Assembly (NCBI GenBank): GCA_047974745.1
Contig: JBKECO010000067.1
Coordinates: 1-21,136, forward strand
Direction of reading: 5' to 3'
Source: JBKECO01 sp047974745
Lineage (GTDB): Bacteria; Bacillota; Clostridia; Lachnospirales; Lachnospiraceae
Length of the DNA stretch: 21,136 nucleotides
The position numbers and the translations under genes are program-made. Shown piece after piece: positions 7,429 to 14,795 of the stretch (the stretch's first letter is position 1; every line of letters begins with the position of its first letter). The notes under the pieces are model-generated. The model had not been told where the DNA came from and did not search any database. It was given only the letters and a program-made list of their open reading frames with translations.

Positions 7429-9063
7429 ATGCAAAATTCAGCCAGTAAGGGGAACTACCTAAGGCAGGCAGGGATTCTGGCAACGGTGGGAATTATATGC
7501 AGGATTATTGGAATTCTATATCGCAGTCCATTGACAAGTATTATTGGGAATGAAGGAAATGGGTACTATACATCTGCTTATAATATTTACACGATCGTAT
7601 TACTGCTTTCGTCCTATAGTATACCATCCGCAGTGTCTAAGGTGATTTCTGCAAAACTCGCTTTAAGAGAGTATGAAAATGCACACCGTATTTTTAAAGG
7701 TGCATTATTGTATGTTCTTGTAGCTGGAGCGATTGGCAGTCTGTTTACTTTTTTTGGAGCCGGATTCTTCTTAGAAGGTGATGCGGCAATCGTATTAAAG
7801 GTCTTTGCGCCAACAATTTTTATATCTGGTTTCGTAGGTGTATTGCGAGGTTATTTCCAGGCACACGGAACCATGGTTCAAACATCGGTCTCCCAGGTCG
7901 TAGAGCAGATCATGAATGCAGTGGTCAGTCTTTGGATGGCATACACATTGATTTCGCTGGTAAAAGGACAGGGGTCTACAAAGGAAGCGATCTATGGAGC
8001 GGCCGGAAGTGCCCTTGGTACAGGCAGCGGTGTTGTCATTGCACTTTTATTTATGCTGTTCGTTTATATGTTGAATCGAAAACTACTCAGCAACAGGAGA
8101 AAGCAGGATCGGCACCATATAGTAGAGAGCTATCCGCAAATCATGCGGATCATAATGACAACAGTAACTCCAATTTTAATCAGTACCTTTATCTATAATT
8201 TCAGTACTTCCTTCAATCAGGTGGTGTTTACAAAGACGATGACCTATATGAGAGGATTTGATTTTAAGGTCGCAACTACGATTTACGGTGTATTTGGTGG
8301 AAGAGCTATGGTCATACTTAATATTCCGATCGCTGTCTCGGCTGCGATAGCGGCAGCTATGATACCAGCTATTTCGGCAAGCACAGCCGTTGGAAATAAA
8401 AAAGAAGTCAGAGTCAGAACGAAAAATGCGATCTGGACGACTTCTCTGATTGCCATTCCTTCTGCGATCGGCCTTATGGTGCTATCCCGACCAGTCATGC
8501 AGCTATTGTTTCCTCAGCAGGAGTATTTTGACCTTGCGAGCCAGCTGCTCATGATGATCTCTCCGGCAGTTGTATTTTATTCACTTTCAACACTGAGCAA
8601 TGGTATTTTGCAGGGAGTTGGAAAAGTGAATCTTCCGGTCCGCAACGCTGCCATCGCTTTGGCCGTACAAACGCTGCTTCTTGTACTTTTGCTTTCATTC
8701 ACAGATCTTGAGATCTACGCACTTGTTGTCAGCCTTTTGGTCTATTCTGGACTCATGTGTATTCTAAACAGTATTTCAATACACAAACATACCGGCTATC
8801 GCAATCCTATTTTGAAAATCTACTTGCTGCCATTGCTGAGTGCCGTAATCATGGGAGCGGCTGCACGACTGACTTATACGATCATCTATGAACTGCTCGA
8901 AAGCAATTTGATCGCACTGATCCCTGCCATTATCCTGGCAGTACTGGTCTATTTTGTGATGATTCTGCTGACTGGAGCCGTTGAAGAGGAACAGCTGATC
9001 CTGATGCCAAAGGGCAGAGTACTGGTCCGTGCAGCAAGAAAGCTGCATTTACTGAAAAAATAA
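7429..9063 (+). CDS. MurJ/SpoVB-type lipid-linked oligosaccharide flippase
   Basis: This is a polytopic membrane protein of 544 aa with about 14 hydrophobic segments, of the MVF/MOP superfamily that includes MurJ (lipid II flippase) and SpoVB (sporulation cortex). N-terminal features match the family: GILATVGIICRIIGILYR, then G-N-E-G-x-G-Y-Y, and SSYSIPSAVSKVISAKLA. Such proteins move undecaprenyl-linked precursors for peptidoglycan, spore cortex or polysaccharide across the membrane. Several paralogues are common in Clostridia, and the exact substrate cannot be told from sequence. Start ATG 7429 is preferred over GTG 7423, because that GTG is part of the AGAGGTG ribosome binding site. It is a single gene between the atp and thiT units. 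Confidence 0.85.
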   Translation: MQNSASKGNYLRQAGILATVGIICRIIGILYRSPLTSIIGNEGNGYYTSAYNIYTIVLLLSSYSIPSAVSKVISAKLALREYENAHRIFKGALLYVLVAGAIGSLFTFFGAGFFLEGDAAIVLKVFAPTIFISGFVGVLRGYFQAHGTMVQTSVSQVVEQIMNAVVSLWMAYTLISLVKGQGSTKEAIYGAAGSALGTGSGVVIALLFMLFVYMLNRKLLSNRRKQDRHHIVESYPQIMRIIMTTVTPILISTFIYNFSTSFNQVVFTKTMTYMRGFDFKVATTIYGVFGGRAMVILNIPIAVSAAIAAAMIPAISASTAVGNKKEVRVRTKNAIWTTSLIAIPSAIGLMVLSRPVMQLLFPQQEYFDLASQLLMMISPAVVFYSLSTLSNGILQGVGKVNLPVRNAAIALAVQTLLLVLLLSFTDLEIYALVVSLLVYSGLMCILNSISIHKHTGYRNPILKIYLLPLLSAVIMGAAARLTYTIIYELLESNLIALIPAIILAVLVYFVMILLTGAVEEEQLILMPKGRVLVRAARKLHLLKK

Positions 9064-9090
9064 ATCAATACCAGATGATCAGACAGGCAC

Positions 9091-9119
9091 TTGACAGCGA
9101 GAAATGGGATTGATATAGT
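9091..9119 (+). promoter_or_regulatory. Promoter of the TPP riboswitch-thiT unit
   Basis: TTGACA (9091-9096), a 17-nt spacer and TATAGT (9114-9119) form a near-consensus sigma-A promoter. The start would be near 9126, just upstream of the riboswitch. Confidence 0.8.
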
Positions 9120-9147
9120 TAGTTCGAACCAATAATTTAATAGATAT

Positions 9148-9231
9148 ATACTGCTAGGGGTGCCTATGGCTGAGAGATAATATCGACCCTTAATACTTGA
9201 ACCGGATAATACCGGCGTAAGGAAGCTGTTT
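9148..9231 (+). promoter_or_regulatory. TPP riboswitch (THI element) aptamer
   Basis: The conserved core is readable: GGGGTGCC (9157-9164), GGCTGAGA (9168-9175), GACCCTTAATACTTGAACC (9185-9203) and GGATAATACCGGCGTAAGGAA (9204-9224). The closing P1 helix is ACTGCT (9150-9155) with AGCTGT (9224-9229), with one T-T mismatch. It binds thiamine pyrophosphate and controls the thiamine transporter gene that follows. Confidence 0.95.
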
Positions 9232-9266
9232 TTTTTGAATCTTCCTGGCAGAATATGAACAGGAGG
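9220..9266 (+). promoter_or_regulatory. Translational expression platform of the TPP riboswitch
   Basis: CTTCCTG (9241-9247) can pair with CAGGAGG (9260-9266), which is the Shine-Dalgarno sequence of thiT; this hides the ribosome binding site. The same CTTCCT can instead pair with AGGAAG (9220-9225), whose last bases are used by P1 when TPP is bound. The inferred logic is that TPP stabilises P1, frees CTTCCTG and shuts translation. A run of eight T at 9229-9236 lies in the loop and might add a transcriptional component. Confidence 0.65.
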
Positions 9267-9274
9267 ATTTTTTT

Positions 9275-9964
9275 ATGGATAATTTTTTTGCAGCTCCAAC
9301 GGATGAGTGGGGAGACAATGCCGTAAGGCTGACGACAGCCGGAGTAACAACGATCGCAGCGATCATTTTGGTATTGGTCGTAGCCGCCTTGCTGATTGGA
9401 AGGCACAAGAAGGACGAGAAGCTCATAACTACAAAACAGCTGGTATATTCCGCTGTTGCTATAGCACTTGCGATGGTCACCTCAATGATCAAGGTATTTG
9501 CACTTCCGACTGGTGGAGCAGTGACACTCTTAAGCATGCTCTTTGTTGTCCTCATTGCTTACTGGTACGGACCAGCCATTGGAATCTTGACAGGAGTTGC
9601 CTATGGATTGCTCCAGTTCGTACTGGAACCGATCTTTTATACGATCCCACAGATGCTTGTTGATTATCCGCTGGCATTTGGCGCCCTGGGACTGGCTGGA
9701 TTCTTCTATAAGGCAAAAAATGGTCTGACGATCGGATATATCCTGGGTGTGCTGGGGAGATATTTCTTTGCATTTCTTTCCGGAGTTATTTTTTTCGGCA
9801 TGTATGCGCCAGAGGGCATGGGCGTTGCAGTTTACTCACTTTTATATAATGGTTCCTATTTAATTCCGGAAGCAGTGATCACTTTGATCATCATTAATAT
9901 TCCTCCGGTCAAACATGCTCTGACACAACTGAAAAAGTCAGCAACGGAAAATCATCGGAATTAG
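9275..9964 (+). CDS. thiT: ThiT-type thiamine ECF transporter S component
   Basis: This is a substrate-binding membrane subunit of an energy-coupling-factor transporter (229 aa), which works with a shared EcfA-EcfA'-EcfT module not present here. The core (about residues 52-215) has six hydrophobic segments and ThiT-like sequence (YGLLQFVLEP, FLSGVIFFGMYAPEGMG, YSLLYNGSYLIPE). About 50 extra N-terminal residues add a further membrane helix (about 24-42); the usual family length is about 180-190. Thiamine specificity is supported by the TPP riboswitch directly upstream. Y187 and N192 fit known ligand residues, but the positions of the usual His and Trp seem to hold A166 and F174. The start follows AGGAGG. 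Confidence 0.88.
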   Translation: MDNFFAAPTDEWGDNAVRLTTAGVTTIAAIILVLVVAALLIGRHKKDEKLITTKQLVYSAVAIALAMVTSMIKVFALPTGGAVTLLSMLFVVLIAYWYGPAIGILTGVAYGLLQFVLEPIFYTIPQMLVDYPLAFGALGLAGFFYKAKNGLTIGYILGVLGRYFFAFLSGVIFFGMYAPEGMGVAVYSLLYNGSYLIPEAVITLIIINIPPVKHALTQLKKSATENHRN

Positions 9965-10018
9965 AATCGTTATGGAGAATCATCGGAATTGGAATCGTTA
10001 TTGATAATAGAATAGTTA
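9950..10018 (+). repeat. 28-bp imperfect tandem repeat at the end of thiT
   Basis: AATCATCGGAATTAGAATCG and the next eight bases (9950-9977) recur at 9978-10005 with only a few changes. A third, partial copy (AGAATAGTTATTGA, about 10009-10022) runs into the -35 box of the next promoter. The first copy contains the thiT stop codon (TAG 9962-9964), so the duplication lies across and after the gene end. No terminator hairpin was seen for thiT. Confidence 0.8.
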
Positions 10019-10047
10019 TTGACAAAAAGAAAAGAAAAGAATATACT
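10019..10047 (+). promoter_or_regulatory. Promoter of the fatty-acid synthesis operon
   Basis: TTGACA (10019-10024), a purine-rich 17-nt spacer and TATACT (10042-10047) make a near-consensus sigma-A promoter about 75 nt before acpP. Its -10 box and start point overlap the operator at 10047-10075. Confidence 0.85.
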
Positions 10048-10075
10048 TTGATAGTCAAAAGATTTGACAGTCAAA
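10047..10075. promoter_or_regulatory. Two tandem FabT-type operators
   Basis: TTTGATAGTCAAA (10047-10059) and TTTGACAGTCAAA (10063-10075) are two palindromes of the form TTTGA-N3-TCAAA, with centres 16 bp apart. Together they also form a larger near-palindrome (10043-10077). They cover the -10 box and the expected transcription start. FabT, a MarR-family repressor activated by acyl-ACP in streptococci and lactococci, binds similar TTTGA...TCAAA palindromes, and its likely gene is the last of this operon. Binding here is inferred, and would be repressive. Confidence 0.8.
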
Positions 10076-10124
10076 GTATTGGAACGCAGGAAGATTAATT
10101 TCAATTGTATACAAGGAGAAGATC

Positions 10125-10358
10125 ATGTTAGAGAAACTAAAAGTGATTATTGCAGAGCAGTTAAATGTGAATGAAGAAGAAGTAACAGCAGAAAGTAATT
10201 TCAAAGACGATCTTGGTGCAGATTCTTTAGATTTATTTGAACTTGTAATGAGTCTGGAAGAAGAATATGGGGTAGAGATCCCATCTGACGATCTGGAAAA
10301 AATTGCAACTGTTCATGATGTTATGGAATACCTTAAAGCAAAAGGTGTGGAAGTATAA
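10125..10358 (+). CDS. acpP: Acyl carrier protein
   Basis: This is a small acidic carrier (77 aa) of growing acyl chains. The phosphopantetheine attachment serine is S34 in the motif GADSLDLFEL. The four-helix ACP pattern is complete, with typical E- and D-rich helices. A strong AAGGAG precedes the ATG. It is the first gene of the fab operon, under the FabT-type operators, and is followed 1 nt later by fabK. Confidence 0.96.
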   Translation: MLEKLKVIIAEQLNVNEEEVTAESNFKDDLGADSLDLFELVMSLEEEYGVEIPSDDLEKIATVHDVMEYLKAKGVEV

Positions 10359-10359
10359 G

Positions 10360-11292
10360 ATGAAAACGAGAGTTACAGAACTACTGGGGATTCAGTACCC
10401 GATTATTCAGGGCGGTATGGCCTGGGTAGCGGAATACCATCTTGCAGCAGCTGTATCGAATGCAGGTGGTTTGGGAATTATTGGTGCAGCAAGTGCACCT
10501 CCTGAGATTGTACGCGAACAGATCAGAAAGGCAAGAGAGCTGACAGACAAGCCGTTTGGTGTCAATGTCATGCTGATGAATCCGAATTCTGAAGAGGTCG
10601 CACAGGTCGTAATCGAAGAGGGAATCAAGGTCGTAACGACAGGCGCAGGAAATCCAGGGAAATATATGAAAGCATGGAAGGAAGCCGGCATCCGTGTCAT
10701 TCCGGTCGTTGCGAGTGTAGCAATGGCTAAAATGATGGAAAAAGGCGGCGCAGATGCGATCATTGCAGAAGGTACAGAAGCAGGCGGACATATCGGTTCG
10801 GCTACGACAATGACCTTGGTGCCCCAGGTGGTGGATGCAGTCAGCATTCCAGTCATTGCAGCAGGTGGCATTGGCGACGGACGTGGATTTGCAGCTGCTT
10901 TTATGCTTGGTGCCGAAGGCGTTCAGATCGGAACGAGATTTGTGGTCGCAAAGGAATCCATTGTTCATGCTAACTACAAAGAAAAAGTAATTAAAGCCAG
11001 AGACATCGACTCTGAAGTAACAGGAAGAAGTACTGGTCATCCGATTCGTGTTCTGCGCAATCAGATGACAAGAGAATATATGAAAATGGAAGAACAGGGC
11101 GTGGGGTTAGAAGAACTCGAGCTGCTGACTCTGGGCTCCCTGCGAAAAGCTGTAATGGATGGTGATGTCGTGAACGGAAGCCTGATGGCTGGACAGGTGG
11201 CTGGCCTTGTAAAAAGCGAGCAGACCTGTAATGAGATCATTTCAGAAATGATAGGTGAAGCGACTGCATTATTTCAGGCTGCCTGTAAATAG
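10360..11292 (+). CDS. fabK: Enoyl-ACP reductase II (FMN, NAD(P)H)
   Basis: FabK reduces the trans-2-enoyl-ACP double bond at the end of each elongation cycle. It is a TIM-barrel flavoprotein of the nitronate monooxygenase-like family (310 aa). Visible landmarks are IIQGGMAWVA, GGLGIIGAA, GVNVMLMNP, the catalytic H144 in EAGGHIG, and the phosphate-binding IPVIAAGGIGDGRG with GVQIGTRF. The start is ATG 10360, one base after the acpP stop; an earlier in-frame ATG lies inside acpP and is not used. FabK enzymes are known to be insensitive to triclosan, and no fabI is seen here. Confidence 0.95.
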   Translation: MKTRVTELLGIQYPIIQGGMAWVAEYHLAAAVSNAGGLGIIGAASAPPEIVREQIRKARELTDKPFGVNVMLMNPNSEEVAQVVIEEGIKVVTTGAGNPGKYMKAWKEAGIRVIPVVASVAMAKMMEKGGADAIIAEGTEAGGHIGSATTMTLVPQVVDAVSIPVIAAGGIGDGRGFAAAFMLGAEGVQIGTRFVVAKESIVHANYKEKVIKARDIDSEVTGRSTGHPIRVLRNQMTREYMKMEEQGVGLEELELLTLGSLRKAVMDGDVVNGSLMAGQVAGLVKSEQTCNEIISEMIGEATALFQAACK

Positions 11293-11300
11293 TGCATGAA

Positions 11301-11330
11301 CCAGGCATCTTGTTAAGCCATGGCTTTTTT
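11301..11330 (+). terminator. Weak intra-operon terminator-like hairpin
   Basis: CCAGGC (11301-11306) pairs with GCCATGG (11317-11323) with one bulged A, followed by C and six T. It lies just after fabK and could lower transcription into fabD rather than stop it. Confidence 0.45.
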
Positions 11331-11375
11331 CCGCATGAGCGGTGCAGTTTAAAATGGAATAGAGAAAACAAAAAG

Positions 11376-11413
11376 GGGCTGTCAGCAGAATCTATGGGTT
11401 CGGTTGACAGCTC
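11376..11413 (+). other. Stable two-part hairpin in the fabK-fabD gap
   Basis: The outer stem GGGCTGTCA (11376-11384) pairs with TGACAGCTC (11405-11413) over 9 positions including one G-T. Inside it GAATC (11388-11392) pairs with GGTTC (11397-11401). No T tract follows, so it is not an ordinary terminator. It lies 25 nt before fabD and could be an mRNA-processing or stabilising structure. The rest of the 146-nt gap shows no promoter I trust. Confidence 0.5.
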
Positions 11414-11438
11414 GCAAAGAATAAGGAGATAAATTACG

Positions 11439-12362
11439 ATGGGAAAAACGGTATTTATGTTTCCTGGACAGGGCTCCCAATATTTTGGAATGGGAAAAGA
11501 ATTCTACGAGGAACTGACAATATGCCGGGAGGTATTTGATCTTGCCTCACAGGTAAGCGGACTGGATCTTAAAACAATCTGTTTTGAAGAAAATGATATG
11601 CTGAATGTGACAGAGTATACTCAGGTGGCAATGCTTGCAACAGAAGTAGCAATTTTAAAGGCACTGGAAGAAAAGGGATATAAGCCGGATGCAGCAGCAG
11701 GTCTCAGCCTTGGTGAATATGGAGCCCTTGTTGCTTCTGGAGCCATAACAATGGAGAATGCATTTTCCCTGATACGTAAACGTGGAATTTATATGCAGGA
11801 GGCGGTTCCAGAGGGTGGCGCAATGAGTGCGATTCTTGGGCTTGCCAACGATAAGATAGAAGCTGCCTGCGAAGCAACAGAGGGAATCGTTTCAGTGGCC
11901 AACTATAACTGTCCGGGACAGGCGGTCATAACCGGAGAGTCTTTTGCTGTAGAAGCAGCAGGGGAAAAATGTAAAGAGGCCGGGGCAAAAAGGGTAGTAG
12001 CACTGAAGGTGAGCGGACCCTTTCATTCCGCAATGCTGAGTGGTGCAGGTCAAAAATTAAAAGATGCACTGGATGAAATCGACATTGCAGAGAGCTTTAT
12101 CCCATACGTTTCCAATGTAACAGCAGATTATGTGACTGACGCAGGAAGCGTGAAGGAGCTCTTGACAATGCAGGTATCTTCGCCAGTTCGGTGGCAGCAA
12201 AGTATCGAGATGCTGCTTTCGGAGGGATACGACACCTTCATAGAAATCGGACCAGGAAAAACATTGTCGGGATTTATGAAGAAAATTACGAAGGAAACAG
12301 GACATACGGTGGAAGTATACAATATTGATAAAATGGAGGACTTTCTTAATTATGTTAACTGA
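11439..12362 (+). CDS. fabD: Malonyl-CoA:ACP transacylase
   Basis: FabD transfers malonyl from CoA to ACP, supplying FabH and FabF (307 aa). The N terminus has FMFPGQGSQ. The nucleophile S90 lies in GLSLGEY, R115 follows in RKRG, and the catalytic histidine is H196 in SGPFHSAML. The residue before the nucleophile is Leu89 where many FabD proteins have His (GHSLGE). The catalytic Ser-His pair itself is intact. The 3' end overlaps fabG by 11 nt. The gene has its own good ribosome binding site (AAGGAG). Confidence 0.95.
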   Translation: MGKTVFMFPGQGSQYFGMGKEFYEELTICREVFDLASQVSGLDLKTICFEENDMLNVTEYTQVAMLATEVAILKALEEKGYKPDAAAGLSLGEYGALVASGAITMENAFSLIRKRGIYMQEAVPEGGAMSAILGLANDKIEAACEATEGIVSVANYNCPGQAVITGESFAVEAAGEKCKEAGAKRVVALKVSGPFHSAMLSGAGQKLKDALDEIDIAESFIPYVSNVTADYVTDAGSVKELLTMQVSSPVRWQQSIEMLLSEGYDTFIEIGPGKTLSGFMKKITKETGHTVEVYNIDKMEDFLNYVN

Positions 12363-13092
12363 TAAAATAGCTTTAGTGACCGGAGCAAGCAGGGGAATTG
12401 GAAAAGCAATCGCCATAGCGCTGGCGGGCGAAGGTGCTACAGTAATTGTAAATTATAATGGCTCTGCGGAAAAAGCGCAGGAAGTAGTTGATGAAATTGT
12501 AAAAAATGGCGGGAAAGCTGTTTCCATACAATGCAATGTCGCAGACTATAGTGACTGTGAAAAAATGACAACAGATATTATGAAAGAGTATGGGCGTGTT
12601 GATATTTTAGTCAATAATGCAGGAATTACAAAGGATACAATGATCATGAAAATGTCTGAGGAGGACTTTGATCAGGTAATGGATACCAATCTAAAAGGCA
12701 CCTTTCACATGATCCGACATCTTTCCAGATATTTTCTAAAACAGCGCTCGGGAAAAATTATAAATATTTCATCCGTATCCGGGATTCTCGGGAACCCGGG
12801 ACAGGCGAACTACAGTGCGAGCAAAGCAGGAGTGATAGGACTGACCAAAAGTGTCGCAAGGGAGCTGGCATCAAGGGGAATCAATGTGAATGCGGTTGCA
12901 CCTGGATTTATTGCGACAGATATGACAGATGCAATGACTGAGGATACCAAATCGAAATTAGAGGATATGATTCCAATGAAAAAAATTGGAACTCCACAGG
13001 ATGTTGCAGATATTGTAGTATTTCTGGCATCTGAAAAAGCAAACTATATCACTGGACAGACCATCTCCGTTGACGGCGGAATGGCGATTTAA
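12352..13092 (+). CDS. fabG: 3-oxoacyl-ACP reductase
   Basis: This short-chain dehydrogenase (246 aa) reduces 3-oxoacyl-ACP with NADPH. The cofactor motif TGASRGIG is at residues 10-17, NNAG is at about 88-91, and the catalytic residues are S141, Y154 and K158 (YSASK). The start ATG 12352 gives the standard FabG N terminus (MLTDKIALVTG). An upstream in-frame ATG at 12325 would add nine unrelated residues and is not used. GGAGG at 12335-12339 lies inside fabD. The overlap with fabD suggests coupled translation. Confidence 0.95.
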   Translation: MLTDKIALVTGASRGIGKAIAIALAGEGATVIVNYNGSAEKAQEVVDEIVKNGGKAVSIQCNVADYSDCEKMTTDIMKEYGRVDILVNNAGITKDTMIMKMSEEDFDQVMDTNLKGTFHMIRHLSRYFLKQRSGKIINISSVSGILGNPGQANYSASKAGVIGLTKSVARELASRGINVNAVAPGFIATDMTDAMTEDTKSKLEDMIPMKKIGTPQDVADIVVFLASEKANYITGQTISVDGGMAI

Positions 13093-13109
13093 CAAACTAG
13101 GAGGAGTAG

Positions 13110-14345
13110 ATGAGTAAAAGAGTCGTTGTTACAGGTATGGGAGCAATTACGCCAATTGGGTTAAATGTAGAGGATTTTTGGAATTCGATCAAAGCAGAGA
13201 AAATCGGATTTGACACGATCCAGCAGTTCGATACGACAGACTACAAATGTCATATCGCTGCAGAAGTAAAAGGGTTCGACGCCAAGGATTACATGGATCC
13301 CAAAGCGGCAAAAAGGATGGAGCTGTTCTCTCAGTATGCAGTAGCAGCAGCCAAGGAAGCAATCGAAGATTCGGGATTTGATCTGGCAAAAGAGGATCCG
13401 TACCGTGTCGGAACTGCGATCGGTTCAGGAATCGGAAGCCTGCAGTGTATTGAAAGAGAATACAAAAAGCTTCTTGAGAAGGGACCAAACAGAATGACCC
13501 CTTTGCTTGTGCCATTAATGATTTCAAATATGGCATGCGGAAATGTATCCATACAGTATGGTCTAAAGGGGAAAAGCATCAACGTGGTGACAGCCTGTGC
13601 AACAGGTACAAATACAATCGGTGAAGCCTTTCGTGCGATTCAGTATGGCGAAGCTGATATTATGGTTTCCGGAGGAACGGAAGGATCAGTATCACAGATC
13701 GGTATTGCAGGTTTTACGGGTTTGACAGCACTGTCTACGGTGGAAGACCCTGCACGCTGTTCTCTGCCATTTGACAAGGATCGCAGCGGATTCACGATGG
13801 GGGAAGGTGCCTGTGTGGTGATTCTCGAGGAGCTAGAGCATGCAAAAGCCAGAGGAGCAAAGATCTATGCAGAGGTCATCGGTTACGGGTGTACTTCAGA
13901 TGCCTATCATATTACATCTCCAATGGATGATGGATCCGGAGCGGCCCGTGCTATGCTCAATGCTCTTGAGGATGGGGGAATAAGCCCCAACGAGCTTTAC
14001 TATATCAATGCTCATGGAACGGGAACCCATCATAACGACCTGTTTGAAACACGTGCGATCAAGCTGGCCTTTGGAGATCACGCAAAGGATCTCAAAATCA
14101 ATTCGACGAAATCTATGGTCGGACATCTTCTTGGAGCTGCAGGGGCAATTGAGTTCATTACCTGCGTGAAGGAGCTTCAGGAAGGATATCTGCATGCCAC
14201 AGTTGGATATACGACACCAGACGAGGAGATGGATCTGGACTATTGTAAAGAAGCAGTGACAGGAGACTATCAATATGCCTTAAGTAATTCCCTTGGATTC
14301 GGTGGGCATAACGCAAGTATTTTGGTGAAAAAGTACGAAATATAA
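13110..14345 (+). CDS. fabF: 3-oxoacyl-ACP synthase II
   Basis: FabF condenses malonyl-ACP with acyl-ACP, the chain-elongating Claisen step (411 aa). The thiolase-fold triad is complete: C163 (VTACATG), H302 (INAHGTGT) and H339 (KSMVGHLLGAAGA), with K334 beside the last. The numbering closely matches the E. coli enzyme. AGGAGGAG precedes the ATG, and the gene follows fabG by 17 nt. No fabB-like second copy is present in the window. Confidence 0.96.
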   Translation: MSKRVVVTGMGAITPIGLNVEDFWNSIKAEKIGFDTIQQFDTTDYKCHIAAEVKGFDAKDYMDPKAAKRMELFSQYAVAAAKEAIEDSGFDLAKEDPYRVGTAIGSGIGSLQCIEREYKKLLEKGPNRMTPLLVPLMISNMACGNVSIQYGLKGKSINVVTACATGTNTIGEAFRAIQYGEADIMVSGGTEGSVSQIGIAGFTGLTALSTVEDPARCSLPFDKDRSGFTMGEGACVVILEELEHAKARGAKIYAEVIGYGCTSDAYHITSPMDDGSGAARAMLNALEDGGISPNELYYINAHGTGTHHNDLFETRAIKLAFGDHAKDLKINSTKSMVGHLLGAAGAIEFITCVKELQEGYLHATVGYTTPDEEMDLDYCKEAVTGDYQYALSNSLGFGGHNASILVKKYEI

Positions 14346-14355
14346 GGAGAAAAGG

Positions 14356-14793
14356 ATGTCTTTACTTACAACAAAGCAGATCATGGAGATCATTCCACAC
14401 AGACAGCCCTTTTTGCTGATCGATACAATCGAAGAGCTGGAACCGGGACAAAAGGCAGTTGCAAAAAAGTGCGTCACCTATAATGAACCCTTTTTTGCAG
14501 GTCATTTTCCACAGGAGCCTGTTATGCCGGGAGTCCTGATCATAGAAGCGATGGCTCAGACTGGTGCAGTAGCACTGCTCTCCCAGGAGGAATTTAAAGG
14601 GAAAACAGCTTATTTTGCAGGGATCAACCAGGCTAAATTTAAACGGAAGGTAGTTCCGGGAGATGTCCTTATTCTTGAGCTTGAAGTCATTAAGGTCAAG
14701 GGGCCGATTGGTATTGGCAAGGGGACTGCCAAAGTAGATGGAAAACTGGCTGCTTCGGCGGAGCTTACATTTGCAATCGGAAGCGAGGAATAA
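14356..14793 (+). CDS. fabZ: 3-hydroxyacyl-ACP dehydratase
   Basis: FabZ removes water from 3-hydroxyacyl-ACP. It is a hot-dog fold protein of 145 aa with catalytic H50 in FAGHFPQEPVMPG and E64 in IEAMAQTG. The length is normal. It lies directly between fabF and accDA. In the related streptococcal operon accB stands before it and accC after it; both are missing here. No FabM or FabN-like isomerase is visible, so how unsaturated chains would be made is not shown by this window. Confidence 0.95.
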   Translation: MSLLTTKQIMEIIPHRQPFLLIDTIEELEPGQKAVAKKCVTYNEPFFAGHFPQEPVMPGVLIIEAMAQTGAVALLSQEEFKGKTAYFAGINQAKFKRKVVPGDVLILELEVIKVKGPIGIGKGTAKVDGKLAASAELTFAIGSEE

Positions 14794-14795
14794 AT

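Noticed and set aside
9950..10018. Short repeats considered as a CRISPR array
   Set aside because: The units are adjacent with no spacers, only two to three copies, and no cas gene is present.
10381..11040. Minus-strand frame of 219 codons opposite fabK
   Set aside because: It is Cys-, His- and Ser-rich nonsense antisense to a secure FabK, with no start signal or family likeness.
11401..11420. TTGACAG...CAAAG before fabD resembles the fab operator
   Set aside because: It lacks the palindrome and is explained by the 3' arm of the hairpin at 11376-11413.
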